From contig NZ_QWEV01000001.1 in NCBI RefSeq assembly GCF_003858395.1, positions 32,665 through 96,664 of the forward strand: a stretch of 64,000 nucleotides of DNA, written 5' to 3'. Below the pieces are notes generated by a model. It ran no database searches. It saw only the letters and a program-made list of their open reading frames with translations, and was not told the DNA's origin. This DNA is from Acidipila sp. EB88. GTDB taxonomy: Bacteria > Acidobacteriota > Terriglobia > Terriglobales > Acidobacteriaceae. Every line of letters starts with the position of its first letter. The first letter of the stretch is position 1. Positions 1-8,846 of this stretch are shown here, piece by piece. Made by a program: the position numbers and the translations under genes.

Positions 1-168
1 TTGAGAACGCAGATGAAGAGGTTCAGTTTTAGCGATCTCGCAATTATGACAACTGCTGGGATGTACCACGCTTCAGAGAGCGCCCTCTTTCCAGGGAATT
101 CGGTAGTGCTGGCGGTAATCGGATTTGTAGGTACTAATCCGGTGTTGTGGACTGTATTGGTGGATTAA
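1..168 (+). CDS. Possible 3' end of a truncated small hydrophobic protein
   Basis: The frame is open from the first base to a TAA at 166-168, about 55 codons. The tail is hydrophobic (around VVLAVIGFVGTNPVLWTVLV), which would fit a final membrane segment. No start or family can be recognised, so this may be the end of a gene cut by the window edge or simply chance. Confidence 0.25.
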   Translation: MRTQMKRFSFSDLAIMTTAGMYHASESALFPGNSVVLAVIGFVGTNPVLWTVLVD

Positions 169-208
169 TTGGGCTAAGCACTAGCTTTGTACTCTTTAGA
201 ATGGCCAC

Positions 209-1120
209 ATGCGCACCATCGTTATATGCGTCCTTGTCTTCACCGCAGTTTTCAAAGTAAGCGCACAGAAGCCAAATCTACAGGTGGCCATCACCTTTGA
301 CGATCTGCCCTCCACCGGTGCGGCTCCGCCTGACGTGACCCGTGCGCAAATCATCGACTCGCTTCTCGCTACACTCAAGGCAGAAAAACTGCCTCCCATT
401 TACGGCTTCATTAACGCTCACACCCTTGAAGGAATGCCCAGCGGGCCCGCCATTCTGCGCGCCTGGACGGATTCTGGGAACTTGCTCGGCAGTCACACAT
501 ATTCGCATCCGGATCTCGAGTCGATCTCTGCCGCCGACTTCGAAGACAACATCCTCAAAAACGAAACAGCTCTAAAGATCTATGCAGGCAAGACCGACTG
601 GCACTACTTCCGTTACCCGTTCCTGCACGAAGGCGAAACTCTGGAAAAGCGGCAAGCCATTCAGTTCTACCTCAAGGAGCATGGCTACAAGACCGCCGAA
701 GTATCGCTGGACTTCGAGGATTACTTGTGGAACGACCCGTATGCGCGGTGTGTCACCAAGAATCAGATGGCCAAAGTCGACGCGCTGCATGACAGCTATC
801 TCGCCGCCGCCGATCAGTTCATCGACATTTACCGCTCGTTATCGAGCCGGCTGTATGGGCACGATATTCGGTACGTGCTTCTTCTGCATGTGACCGCATT
901 TAATGCCAAGATGCTGCCTGATCTCATCGCACTACTCCGCGAACGGGGCTTTGCCTTCATTTCGCTTCAAGACGCGCTTAGAGACCCCGCATATTCGATC
1001 GACCCCACCATCGGCTATCCGGGTGGTGGAGCCATCGAGGAAACGTTAGCCGCCGCTAGGAAGCTCGCCTTTCCACCGGCTGTAAAGCCGAACGAGTGGC
1101 TGGATAACACCTGTAAATAG
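209..1120 (+). CDS. Secreted polysaccharide deacetylase (NodB fold)
   Basis: A 303-residue protein with an N-terminal signal peptide (hydrophobic stretch residues 4-17, likely cleavage near SAQ). Carbohydrate-esterase family 4 motifs appear in order: TFDD (motif 1, catalytic base and metal Asp), HTYSHPDL (metal-binding H-x3-H), RYPFL (motif 3) and LLLHV near residue 225 (motif 5 His). The family removes acetyl groups from peptidoglycan, chitin-like or exopolysaccharide substrates outside the membrane; the actual substrate cannot be told. The length is typical and the frame intact. It stands alone, with the next gene on the opposite strand. Confidence 0.85.
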   Translation: MRTIVICVLVFTAVFKVSAQKPNLQVAITFDDLPSTGAAPPDVTRAQIIDSLLATLKAEKLPPIYGFINAHTLEGMPSGPAILRAWTDSGNLLGSHTYSHPDLESISAADFEDNILKNETALKIYAGKTDWHYFRYPFLHEGETLEKRQAIQFYLKEHGYKTAEVSLDFEDYLWNDPYARCVTKNQMAKVDALHDSYLAAADQFIDIYRSLSSRLYGHDIRYVLLLHVTAFNAKMLPDLIALLRERGFAFISLQDALRDPAYSIDPTIGYPGGGAIEETLAAARKLAFPPAVKPNEWLDNTCK

Positions 1121-1255
1121 ACCGACTCAATCCCTGGTCCTCATAAAGGCCTTTGTTTTGACTCGCGACATCCAACCCCTACAAAACCGTTCAGCAATAG
1201 CCAAGGTTGTGAAGAGCTCACTCCAGCCAAGTCGGGGCCAGCTGATCGTTAAAGT

Positions 1256-1804
1256 TTAAGAAGCTGCCACCCTCCACATTTGAGGCTGGAGATCTCCGCG
1301 AAGATAAAGCGGGTGTCCTGGGGTGCCATCACTACACAACTGCAGGACGTGCGGCAAGCACCTCCGGCTCAGCTTCCTTGCCACCTCTTTACCCCGCTGC
1401 TGCAGTAGCTTGTGCGGCTTTCCATACGCAAAGACCGTGAGCGATGCCTGGCTCGCCATCTTGAGCAAATGGCGGTCGTTCTCCGGGCCGATGGGGTCTT
1501 CAACCTCCATGAGCCGTCGCTGATCTGTGGCCCGGTAGGCGAATGTGTTGCCGACAAGCAGCGTTCCGAATCCCCAAGCCACTGCATACCGCCGGCATTT
1601 GGCCACGGTTGGGTCATCGAACTGGGGTTCGGCTGTCGACGGGTTCATCATCACAAACAACACCGCAGGCAAGCTCTCGTCCCAGCAGCGCTCCAGGCGG
1701 TAGCGGTACTCTTTACGATCTCCGCCAAACACCGCAGACCCTTTCACGTGAGCCGGCAGCCGCAGCATGACCTTCCCTCCCGCGCTGTGCTCAGAAACTC
1801 CCAT
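1256..1804 (-). CDS. DUF1643 family protein
   Basis: 182 residues. The characteristic core VMMNPSTAEPQFDDPT followed by a GFG...VGNTFAYRATD segment matches DUF1643, a family common on phages, plasmids and genomic islands with no established biochemical role. The start is well supported by a GTAGGAGGGTGGG ribosome-binding site just before ATG. It is transcribed away from the downstream SRAP gene. Function unknown. Confidence 0.8.
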   Translation of the reverse strand: MGVSEHSAGGKVMLRLPAHVKGSAVFGGDRKEYRYRLERCWDESLPAVLFVMMNPSTAEPQFDDPTVAKCRRYAVAWGFGTLLVGNTFAYRATDQRRLMEVEDPIGPENDRHLLKMASQASLTVFAYGKPHKLLQQRGKEVARKLSRRCLPHVLQLCSDGTPGHPLYLRGDLQPQMWRVAAS

Positions 1805-1960
1805 CCCACCCTCCTACAATGAAAACTGTCTACCGATGCCCTATTATCGGGATGAAAAAGCCACCAATGGTTGAAATAGCACCATTGCAGCCTTTGGAAC
1901 AGGCCGCATCCTCCCAATGGCTGGAGCGAGCGCTCAAAATGCCAAGCTGGAGGGACTCCG

Positions 1961-2632
1961 ATGTGCGGACGCTACTACCGGGCCGGGGACAAGCAGGAGA
2001 TCGCTGAGCGCTTCCGTGCTGAGTTCTCAGACGACACGCTCTACGCAGCTCCTGGCTACAACATCGCGCCAACCACCACGCAACCGGTGATCCGCCTGTC
2101 GCGCGAGACGGACAGACGCGAAATCGTGCCCATGCGCTGGGGACTTGTTGGCCACAATTCCAGTGGGCCCGATCCGAAGCGAAGCACCTTCAACGCGCGC
2201 TCCGAGACGATCGAGAAGAGCCCGCTCTGGCGAGTCCCCTTTCGCCGGCGCCGATGCCTCGTTCCGCTCTCCGGGTTCTATGAGTGGCGCAAGCCGGAGC
2301 GTACCGCCTTCCGTTTTGGGCTGAAGGCTGAGCCATTGTTCGCTTTGGCCGGGCTCTGGGACGCTTGGCAGAACCCGTCTGACGGCTCGTGGCTTCAGAG
2401 CTTCACGATCGTCACCACAGAGGCAAACGAACTCATGTCCGCGGTGCATGATCGCATGCCGGTGATCTTGCGGCCAGCCGACTACACCCGATGGCTGGAT
2501 CGCGAGAAGACTACCCAGCCACCGCTTGACCTGCTTCGGCCGTTCGATTCAGATCAAATGACACAAGCCCTGGCGCACCCCAAAGTAGGGAATGTGCGCA
2601 ACCAAGGCCCAGACATGCTCAACAGTGCGTAA
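1961..2632 (+). CDS. SOS response-associated peptidase (SRAP, YedK/HMCES-like)
   Basis: 223 residues. It begins MCGRY, so the catalytic Cys2 is exposed after removal of Met1; N78 (in STFNAR), E108 (in GFYEW) and H163 (in VHDRMP) occupy the other conserved active-site positions. SRAP proteins crosslink through Cys2 to abasic sites in single-stranded DNA and shield them. A good ribosome-binding site (GGAGGG) precedes the ATG. It is complete, unlike two broken SRAP relatives elsewhere in the window (21.7-21.9 kb and 26.4-27.0 kb). SRAP genes are frequent on mobile elements, where they may protect transferred single strands; that role here is inference. Confidence 0.92.
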   Translation: MCGRYYRAGDKQEIAERFRAEFSDDTLYAAPGYNIAPTTTQPVIRLSRETDRREIVPMRWGLVGHNSSGPDPKRSTFNARSETIEKSPLWRVPFRRRRCLVPLSGFYEWRKPERTAFRFGLKAEPLFALAGLWDAWQNPSDGSWLQSFTIVTTEANELMSAVHDRMPVILRPADYTRWLDREKTTQPPLDLLRPFDSDQMTQALAHPKVGNVRNQGPDMLNSA

Positions 2633-2669
2633 GAGCGGCTAATGTAGGCAGAACCCAGTTCGAGGATGA

Positions 2670-3596
2670 ATGAACTACACCAAAGCAGCACTGACGTACG
2701 AGCAGCAGCTTGAGCTTTTAGAAAGTAGGGGCCTCTTAATCCCATCGAGAAGTGAAGCTCTTCATTGGCTGGAACTCATCGGCTACTACCGGCTGAGCGC
2801 TTACTTCATTCCATTCAAGGTGCATCAGGAGAACCGGTTTCTCCCGAATATGTCCTTTTCGATGGTGATCGACCTCTATCAGTTCGACGCTAAGCTGCGT
2901 CTGCTGATCATGAAGTCGGTAGACCTAATTGAAATCGCTGCAAGAGCTGCATTGACGTACCAGCTAGCGCACACAATCGGCCCTTTCGGTTATCTGCAGG
3001 CGTCGTCTTTCTCAACGCTGATCCCTTCACCCGGGGCGGGCTTTCCAGCTCAGGGGTTCGACCATAAGGACTTCCTAGCCAGGCTGCAAAAAGAGATCAG
3101 CTTGTCGAAAGAGGACTTTGTCGCACACTACTTCAAAACCTATACAAGCGAGCCACACATGCCCATCTGGATGGCGACAGAGTTGCTCACCTTTGGAGTG
3201 GTCTCAAAAATGGTGGGTGAGGTGCCGAAGAGTACCCGCAAGCAGATGGCCAGACCATACCGGATTTCCCAAAGCCAATATGTCAGCTGGATCAGGTGTT
3301 TAGCCTACGTCAGGAATGTTTGCGCTCATCACGGTCGCCTCTGGAATCGTGAATTGTCCATCAAACCTGAATTGCTCAAGGAATGGAATGTGCCGGATGC
3401 CGAAGCTGGCAGGCTCTACAGCGTTTGCTTGGTCCTCTTCCATTTGCTCGGGCGCATTGATCCCAGCTTTCTATGGAAAGAGGCCCTCGAAGAGCTCATC
3501 GCGCGCCACCCAACCGCGAACTTGACGGCGATGCGATTCCCCCTCGATTGGCAGACCCAAGAGCCTTGGCAACCCGCCCCGCGACCCACAAAATAG
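2670..3596 (+). CDS. Abi_2-family abortive-infection protein (HEPN, AbiD/AbiF-like)
   Basis: 308 residues with the layout of Abi_2 proteins: an N-terminal YEQQLELLESRGL segment, the WLELIGYYRLSAY motif near residue 35, a central helical region and a C-terminal AYVRNVCAHHGRLWNR motif. R215 and H220 form the R-x4-H signature of HEPN ribonucleases. AbiD/AbiF proteins halt phage infection, presumably by cleaving RNA. It starts 37 bp after the SRAP gene on the same strand, so the two may be co-transcribed. The frame is intact. A phage-defence role follows from the family and has not been shown here. Confidence 0.85.
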   Translation: MNYTKAALTYEQQLELLESRGLLIPSRSEALHWLELIGYYRLSAYFIPFKVHQENRFLPNMSFSMVIDLYQFDAKLRLLIMKSVDLIEIAARAALTYQLAHTIGPFGYLQASSFSTLIPSPGAGFPAQGFDHKDFLARLQKEISLSKEDFVAHYFKTYTSEPHMPIWMATELLTFGVVSKMVGEVPKSTRKQMARPYRISQSQYVSWIRCLAYVRNVCAHHGRLWNRELSIKPELLKEWNVPDAEAGRLYSVCLVLFHLLGRIDPSFLWKEALEELIARHPTANLTAMRFPLDWQTQEPWQPAPRPTK

Positions 3597-3772
3597 GCCC
3601 AAACGCAGAATACCCGCCAATTTCAGCTTCTCCGTTTCCGGTCGATAGGCTTGGCGGGTCTGTTAATTCTGAAGATATTGAATGAACGAACCGTTGTCAA
3701 CAAACTATAGAAGCTATTGAAACTACTTGTTCCACTACAGGAACAACCCGCCAAACACTGGGATACTGGAGA

Positions 3773-4237
3773 TTGTCAGTAACGCGCATGGAAAAGCAAA
3801 CATCCAGCCGCCGCCTACAGCGGGTTCTTCACTGCCCATGCGGTCGAACCAAGATCCACGCCCTGGGTCTTTGCAGTACTTGCTACACCCTGAAACGGCA
3901 GGACAAACAGCGTTTTGGAGGACATCGGGAAGCTGTTTTGGCTCGTGACAGCTACCGTTGCTGCATTCCTGGCTGCACCACTCTGAAGCGAGGAAAGCGA
4001 TCGCTTGCGGTACATCATAGGGTCCCTGGCTGCAGCGACCCCAAGCTGATGCTGACCCTTTGTCTTCCGTGCCATGCAAAGGTGACTCGAACCCGGCTCG
4101 TCCGAGCTGACTGGCCTGCCCTTCTTCGCAAGTTGTGGCGTGAGCAGCACCCCGATGGACACGAGCAAATTCATCTGAGCTTCTGCGTGAGCCACTCGCG
4201 CATTGAGGCCCCCATCCTTCTCTTCGCGAAAAGCTGA
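3773..4237 (+). CDS. HNH-type zinc protein, divergent and possibly inactive
   Basis: About 154 residues. It is homologous along its length to two other proteins in the window (32572-33012 and 46410-46850, minus strand): CPCG...LCSTCYTLKRQD, a second Cys pair, then a VHHRVPG...LCPCHAK-type HNH core. In this copy the Asn of the core (NLML in the relatives) is Lys and the last His is replaced by Thr, so nuclease activity is doubtful. The start is uncertain: TTG at 3773 or ATG at 3788. Unlike its relatives it has no resolvase upstream. Confidence 0.65.
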   Translation: MSVTRMEKQTSSRRLQRVLHCPCGRTKIHALGLCSTCYTLKRQDKQRFGGHREAVLARDSYRCCIPGCTTLKRGKRSLAVHHRVPGCSDPKLMLTLCLPCHAKVTRTRLVRADWPALLRKLWREQHPDGHEQIHLSFCVSHSRIEAPILLFAKS

Positions 4238-4756
4238 ATTTCAAAGCTTTTTGGCAGACTCATTGACGTCGCGAGCAAATATCAGTTCCTGTCCGAAAGA
4301 TAGGAAATGGTACGGTGCGCGACGTTGTGATCTCAAGCATCGAGAGGCCTGACATGCATGTCGATTTCACTCTTCCACTACCACTTGCCGACCTCTTCAT
4401 CGATATGGCTTCCGCCGTTATCGTAACTTTTTGCTTTCGCGCATGGGACAGATACCGCAGCTGAGGCATACTTCAGCTGCGGTAGGCGTCAGGAACCCTA
4501 ATGCTGAAGCCGATGCTGTGCAGGCGCCAGAACCTTCGCTCGGCTATGCTTCACACACGACTGCACGGAGATATGACATGGGGTTTGGGGATCGGCTCTT
4601 ATTTTTCCTGGGCTCAAAGATACGTCACTGAGCTCATCACCAGCCAAGGAGGCTGTTCGACGACGACAAGGCCCCTTGCTAGACGTTGCGGGGCCGGTTC
4701 CCTCGCCGATGACTGCACCCCGCACACGCGGCGCCAGCTCAGAACATGGCGCTAGG
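4238..4756. other. Intergenic region without recognisable gene
   Basis: 519 bp between the HNH gene and the MuF-like gene. Short open frames exist on both strands but none has a convincing start, ribosome-binding site or family motif. I see no tRNA or strong terminator. Confidence 0.4.
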
Positions 4757-5326
4757 ATGTACACAGCTTTGAGCCGGCAACTCTCAGGACCCCTGGGGAA
4801 TGTGGTGCAGCAACATCTTCTGGAGTCCTGCTCACGGAATCCCATCACACGCGAACTTACCCCAGCGCTCATCCTCTACATCCAGGACGAAAGCCTAAAG
4901 GGCAAACGAGCCAAGAGCATTGCCACAGGGATTTTGCGTGAACTACCCGGTATGGCCGAGAGCGAAGCTCAACAGATCGCTCAAAGCGTCGTTGCAATCG
5001 CCAGCTTGTCCCTCGAGAGGGCCCGCGCTGAGGAACTAGGACTTCACTGGTACCAATGGGAGGCGGCCGGGAATAGTTGCGTGCACAAGTCCCACGGGGC
5101 GTTGAACATAGCCCTTGTTCGCTGGTCTGATCCTCCAGCACCAGAAAGCTTAATCGGGAAAATCTCAACTGATCGCTGCCATCCTGGCGAAGCCGTAAGG
5201 TGTCTGTGCGTCCCATTGCCAATCACTGACCTGCGAGAGGTTTCCTGGCCAGCGAAGGTGTTCTGGCAGGGCCGCCTCGAGAAGATGAAGCGCAGCCAGT
5301 TTCGAGCGATTTGGGGGCAAGGCTAG
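4757..5326 (+). CDS. Lone MuF-like (phage minor head / SPP1 gp7-type) domain protein
   Basis: 189 residues from the ATG at 4757. The C-terminal half has the arrangement seen in phage Mu F/SPP1 gp7-type domains: an HWYQWEAAGNSCVHKSHG segment (Trp, Asp/Asn, Arg/His-rich), a DPPAPE loop, then HPGEAVRCLCVPLP, where HPG followed by closely spaced Cys is typical. The N-terminal half is alpha-helical with no recognised family. No portal, capsid or terminase gene lies nearby, so it is probably a leftover or repurposed MuF protein. The assignment rests on motif pattern only. Confidence 0.55.
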   Translation: MYTALSRQLSGPLGNVVQQHLLESCSRNPITRELTPALILYIQDESLKGKRAKSIATGILRELPGMAESEAQQIAQSVVAIASLSLERARAEELGLHWYQWEAAGNSCVHKSHGALNIALVRWSDPPAPESLIGKISTDRCHPGEAVRCLCVPLPITDLREVSWPAKVFWQGRLEKMKRSQFRAIWGQG

Positions 5327-5775
5327 AAGCTCCCATCCGCCACCTGCAGGCAGGTCACGCCAGCCTCACGATACATCGCAACCATGCGAGCCCGATCCTC
5401 AAAGACCAGGTCGACGGGAAAGCCTTCTTGCCTCGCTTCTTCCAACCACTCCCGCTTGAGCACATCATCGTTGCGATGATCCCCGACCTTTCGAAGCAGC
5501 AGCAGCTTGTGCGGGACGTCCATGAGCGCGAGCCATGCTTTCGTGGCCTCTCTCACCGAATCGCACCGAGCTGACCAGATCTCGACATCATGGCCAGCTG
5601 CGAACATCGCTCGCGCGATCGCAATGATCTTCTCGAGCGGCTGATCCTTAGGGCAATCCCGGAAAAACGCGTCCCAGTCCTTCGGACCGTCGCCTTTAAT
5701 GTGGTGGAGCCGGTGAGAGCAGTCGGCAAGGGTGCCGTCCAGGTCAAAAACTACGTGCATGGCAAGATTCCCCAT
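5323..5775 (-). CDS. HAD-superfamily phosphatase (polynucleotide kinase 3'-phosphatase-like)
   Basis: About 150 residues. Near the N-terminus is HVVFDLDGTLADCSHR, the DxDGT motif I of HAD hydrolases; later come motif II (IWSARC), a conserved Lys/Arg region and motif III (DLVFEDRARMVAMYREAGV). The size and the LADCSHRLHHI sequence resemble the phosphatase domain of phage-type polynucleotide kinases, which remove 3' phosphates from nucleic acid ends; substrate specificity cannot be read directly. The start at 5775 is chosen because AAGGAAG precedes it; an internal ATG at 5760 is possible. It is convergent with and slightly overlaps the MuF-like gene. Confidence 0.75.
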   Translation of the reverse strand: MGNLAMHVVFDLDGTLADCSHRLHHIKGDGPKDWDAFFRDCPKDQPLEKIIAIARAMFAAGHDVEIWSARCDSVREATKAWLALMDVPHKLLLLRKVGDHRNDDVLKREWLEEARQEGFPVDLVFEDRARMVAMYREAGVTCLQVADGSF

Positions 5776-6124
5776 CTTCTTCTTCCTTGAAGGCCATTTC
5801 CCTGCCCTGTACATTTAGCACAACCACCGTTGTGGCTAGTGTCTTTTAGGCAAATGGGCGTACCAAACGACGACATGTTAATGATCTGTCGCGTTTTCGT
5901 TGGCCGAATCGTTGCCAGGCTGGACGCGGGTGCAGGACAGGCGAAGCGCGCAGTGACCTTCGATGCAAAGATTAGTGGTGTCTTCGAACTCACTCTGACC
6001 AACAGAAATTGGACGCTGGGCCTCTCAACGGATCGCCAAAGTGGATGACGCCGAACCCAGCACGACGCCTTGCGGTATCTTCGTCCGAGCTAAGAAGTCA
6101 AAGTTCGCCAACCTTGGTGAGCCT
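5776..6124. other. Intergenic region without convincing gene
   Basis: About 350 bp between two minus-strand genes. A 72-codon plus-strand frame spans 5830-6048 but has no ribosome-binding site or recognisable motif. No RNA gene is seen. It presumably contains the promoter of the HAD gene. Confidence 0.4.
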
Positions 6125-6517
6125 TTACGACGCTAGTTTGGCTTTGCGCAGGCTGAGGCTCCGCTTCAAAGAGCGTTCTGACTGCTTTTGCAGTTCGGAA
6201 GAGCGATGAGTTTCCAGTAGCGCACGCAATTCGCCAGACGGAGCTTCCAAAGCGGGCGTGAGATAAAACATGGCAATTCGTAGCAGATCAGAGTAGGAGA
6301 GCTTCCAACGTTGCGCTGCTTCCTTCATACGCAGGTAGTGTGGCAGAGGCATTTTGTACGTCACGCATTGCAGGGGCCGCTTCGGTTGAGGCTGTTCAAT
6401 CGCGAGCAAAATACGACGTAGTAGAAGCTCCTCGGCAGAGATGGCATCTTCTTGGTCGAACAATGGCAGCGCACGATGTTTAGGCATCTTGGTCCTCTCT
6501 CGCACCAGCTTCTTCAC
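6125..6517 (-). CDS. Hypothetical protein with ribbon-helix-helix-like segment
   Basis: 130 residues, or about 120 if the second Met is used. The central segment VTYKMPLPHYLRMKEAAQ followed by WKLSYSDLLRIAMFYL has the beta-helix-helix rhythm of CopG/MetJ-type DNA-binding domains. The C-terminus is very rich in Lys, Arg and Ser. It may be a small DNA-binding regulator. Its neighbours give no functional clue. Confidence 0.5.
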   Translation of the reverse strand: MKKLVRERTKMPKHRALPLFDQEDAISAEELLLRRILLAIEQPQPKRPLQCVTYKMPLPHYLRMKEAAQRWKLSYSDLLRIAMFYLTPALEAPSGELRALLETHRSSELQKQSERSLKRSLSLRKAKLAS

Positions 6518-6779
6518 TGTTCCATTTTACTGTGAGCCAGTGCGCACACGGACCAGCCAACATGCAAAAGCAAAGCGCTGAAGTGCAGGTGGTCCGTGCA
6601 TAGAATTGCGTATGTACAGCCGCAAATCCATGTCTTTAGGCTGGGCGTATATGTCCTGGGAATAGCTGAGCCCATAGTCTCGAACTGTGGGCTTGAAGGT
6701 GTCATGGCTAAGCAGCTCGCCAGCACCCAGCCTGGTGCGATTGTTGCTGTGCGTCTCCCCGGCGTTTATGCCGGATGAG

Positions 6780-7238
6780 GCCGTTACCCAGAACGTCATC
6801 GTGAACCCCAACTTTGCGAACGGGCAATTGAGTCAGGCCAAGTGCTTTACGGACCCATTTCGGAGGGTGCACAGGCCACTCCCGCACGCTTGCGCCGATC
6901 GGGAAGACTATGTCACTGAGCTCACAGTGAAGGGGGATGCCGTCCTCACGGAGCTGCTTACAGCGGACGGCACGACGCTGGCCGACGGCAGGGAACTCAA
7001 TACTGGGGCGAGTTGAACGTCAAGCTTCCAGGCCTGGACAACATGACCCCGGAAGATGTGAAGAAAACCATCGACATCGTCGTTGCCGGCCCCTCACGCC
7101 TTTGCCGTCGAGAACAAAATCATCAAACTCGGCATGAGCTCAGACGCGGTAAAGAGGATGCTTGGAGACTCAGACAAGATCGTCGATCTCGCGGCCAAGC
7201 AGGTCTACGTCTACAAGGACTTAACGCTGGTTTTCTAA
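6780..7238 (+). pseudogene. Frameshifted BamE/SmpA-like lipoprotein domain remnant
   Basis: Three frames together make one protein-like sequence. The first ends ...LTADGTTLADGRELN near 7005; after a one-base loss the text continues (YW)GELNVKLPGLDNMTPEDVKKTIDIVVAGP; a second shift near 7093 leads to HAFAVENKIIKLGMSSDAV, KRMLGDSDKIVDLAAKQVY and VYKDLTLVF, ending at TAA 7236-7238. The last part (I-x-GMSxxxVxxxLGxxxK...YxYKDLxVxF) resembles BamE/SmpA-type lipoprotein domains. No intact start or signal peptide remains. Confidence 0.55.
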
Positions 7239-7460
7239 ACGGCCAGGTCTCTGACGTCCAGTAAGGTGTTCGTTTTAAGCCATGCTGTCTTTACGTAATG
7301 TAATTTGGTCGCCGTTAGGGCTAAGGGGATGTGGGAGGCGCGGGTACTTCCGGCGCCTTCCACGGAACGGTGTAAGGGTGGTACAGCTTCACCGCTACAC
7401 GCTTTGCACAGTTCCGGCATTTCCGCAGCGCATGCAGGTGATTTCGCTTAAGGATGCGTC

Positions 7461-7638
7461 ATGGCTGTAAGAAAACGCTGGTTTGGCTTGAAGCTCATCG
7501 GAACTGGATTGATGCTCTTTGGAGCCTCACGTCACCGCTGAAGGCGCGGTCTGCTTCGGCGTCCTCCCCGTTGCCATTGTCGTGACGCTATTGGCCCGGG
7601 AGGCCCGAAGCGTGAGGTACTCTCTTAGCCCTGTGTGA
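7461..7638 (+). pseudogene. Small frameshifted membrane protein remnant
   Basis: ATG at 7461 opens MAVRKRWFGLKLIGTGLMLFGA and then hits a stop near 7542. A one-base shift at about 7535 continues as TAEGAVCFGVLPVAIVVTLLAREARSVRYSLSPV to TGA 7636-7638. Together they would form a roughly 57-residue protein with two hydrophobic segments. Function unknown. Confidence 0.35.
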
Positions 7639-7741
7639 GGTGGATCACTTCCCACTTGCCGACTTGTCGGTACCAATTGGATATCAGTGAGCGCATCGGC
7701 GATTTGTCGCTCATAGAGATCACAGCTGACGAGAACGGTGT

Positions 7742-8725
7742 CTATTGGGACTGACTATGGTCTTCCAATCCACGTTTGAGGTACTCCCCTGGGCTGGCTC
7801 CAACCACTCGCTTGAATGCCTTACTGAAGGCCGCATCAGACTCGTAACCGACTAACCGAGCAACGTCGACGTGCTTCTTGTCACGTCGTTCGAGTAGCCG
7901 CATCGCCTTCTGCATTCGCCACCCTGTTACGTATTCCAACGGTGTCTGTCCGAGCAGATCTTTGAAACGCAGTGCGAATCCGGATCGAGACATGCCCGCT
8001 GCTTCGGACAGAGACTCGACTGTCCATGGCGCGCCCACTTGATCGTGAAAGGCGGTCAGGGCAGTGCCGATGGGAGGATCGAATACCGCCCGAAGCCATC
8101 CTTGTTTGCGCTCTGGTTCCGTCGCTATATACGCCCGGAGCACCTGGATAAAGAGAACCTCGGCGAGGCGGGTCGCGACGATTTCAGACCCTGGCCCCTG
8201 GTCTGCCATCTCCGTCGCTAGAGACTGCATGGTGTTGTGAAGAGCGAACGTGCGTGCCTGATCGGCCTTGATCAGAATGAAGTTTGGTAATAGCTGAGTG
8301 ACGGGTTTCAGGCTGGCACGGTCGAAGCTGAGAGACCCACAGACGATGGTCGTTGGTGCGCCGCCGCCTCCGCAGTGAGCTACGTTGCTCTTGGCCTTGG
8401 CCGCGACCTCGCGAAAAGTCGACTTTGGTGAGGTGCGAGGGCTGTCGCGCATGACGATTGAAGTGTCACGGGCAAGCAAGATGAAATCGCCTCCGGTGAG
8501 TGGAATCGTCTCCTTGATGCCTTCGACGTTGAGCCAGCAATTGCCACGCGAGAGCATGGCGAAGTGTGCCAACTCTGCCGGTGGCCGATTTTTGCCGGTA
8601 ATCGGCGGCTTCTCTTCGTTCTCCACCCCTCCTCCCTTGAGTCCCCACGGGGCTGTGGCTTCGAGCCTGTGCTGACCGAATGCGGTTACGTGCAGCGTAC
8701 GAAATACGTCTGTTATGGGATCCAC
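7742..8725 (-). CDS. AraC-family transcriptional regulator with cupin sensor domain
   Basis: 327 residues. The N-terminal part (residues 1-190, with a SFDRASLKPVTQLLPNFI segment) matches the AraC-binding-like cupin found in this regulator group. The C-terminal 100 residues carry both helix-turn-helix motifs (WTVESLSEAAGMSRSGFALRF and HVDVARLVGYESDAAFSKAFKR), followed by GASPGEYLKRG. The start is GTG at 8725 with AAGGAGGCTACAA upstream. It is divergent from an SDR-oxidoreductase operon starting 121 bp away, the usual arrangement for a regulator and its target. Confidence 0.9.
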   Translation of the reverse strand: MDPITDVFRTLHVTAFGQHRLEATAPWGLKGGGVENEEKPPITGKNRPPAELAHFAMLSRGNCWLNVEGIKETIPLTGGDFILLARDTSIVMRDSPRTSPKSTFREVAAKAKSNVAHCGGGGAPTTIVCGSLSFDRASLKPVTQLLPNFILIKADQARTFALHNTMQSLATEMADQGPGSEIVATRLAEVLFIQVLRAYIATEPERKQGWLRAVFDPPIGTALTAFHDQVGAPWTVESLSEAAGMSRSGFALRFKDLLGQTPLEYVTGWRMQKAMRLLERRDKKHVDVARLVGYESDAAFSKAFKRVVGASPGEYLKRGLEDHSQSQ

Positions 8726-8846
8726 TTGTAGCCTCCTTGTTTGGACGAATAGACAAAATATTTGGACTTGCGGGCAGATCCCGTCCTCTTCAAGAGGAGT
8801 CTACTCCCATGTATCGGATGTTATGCGATTACGAAACGGAGCGAGT

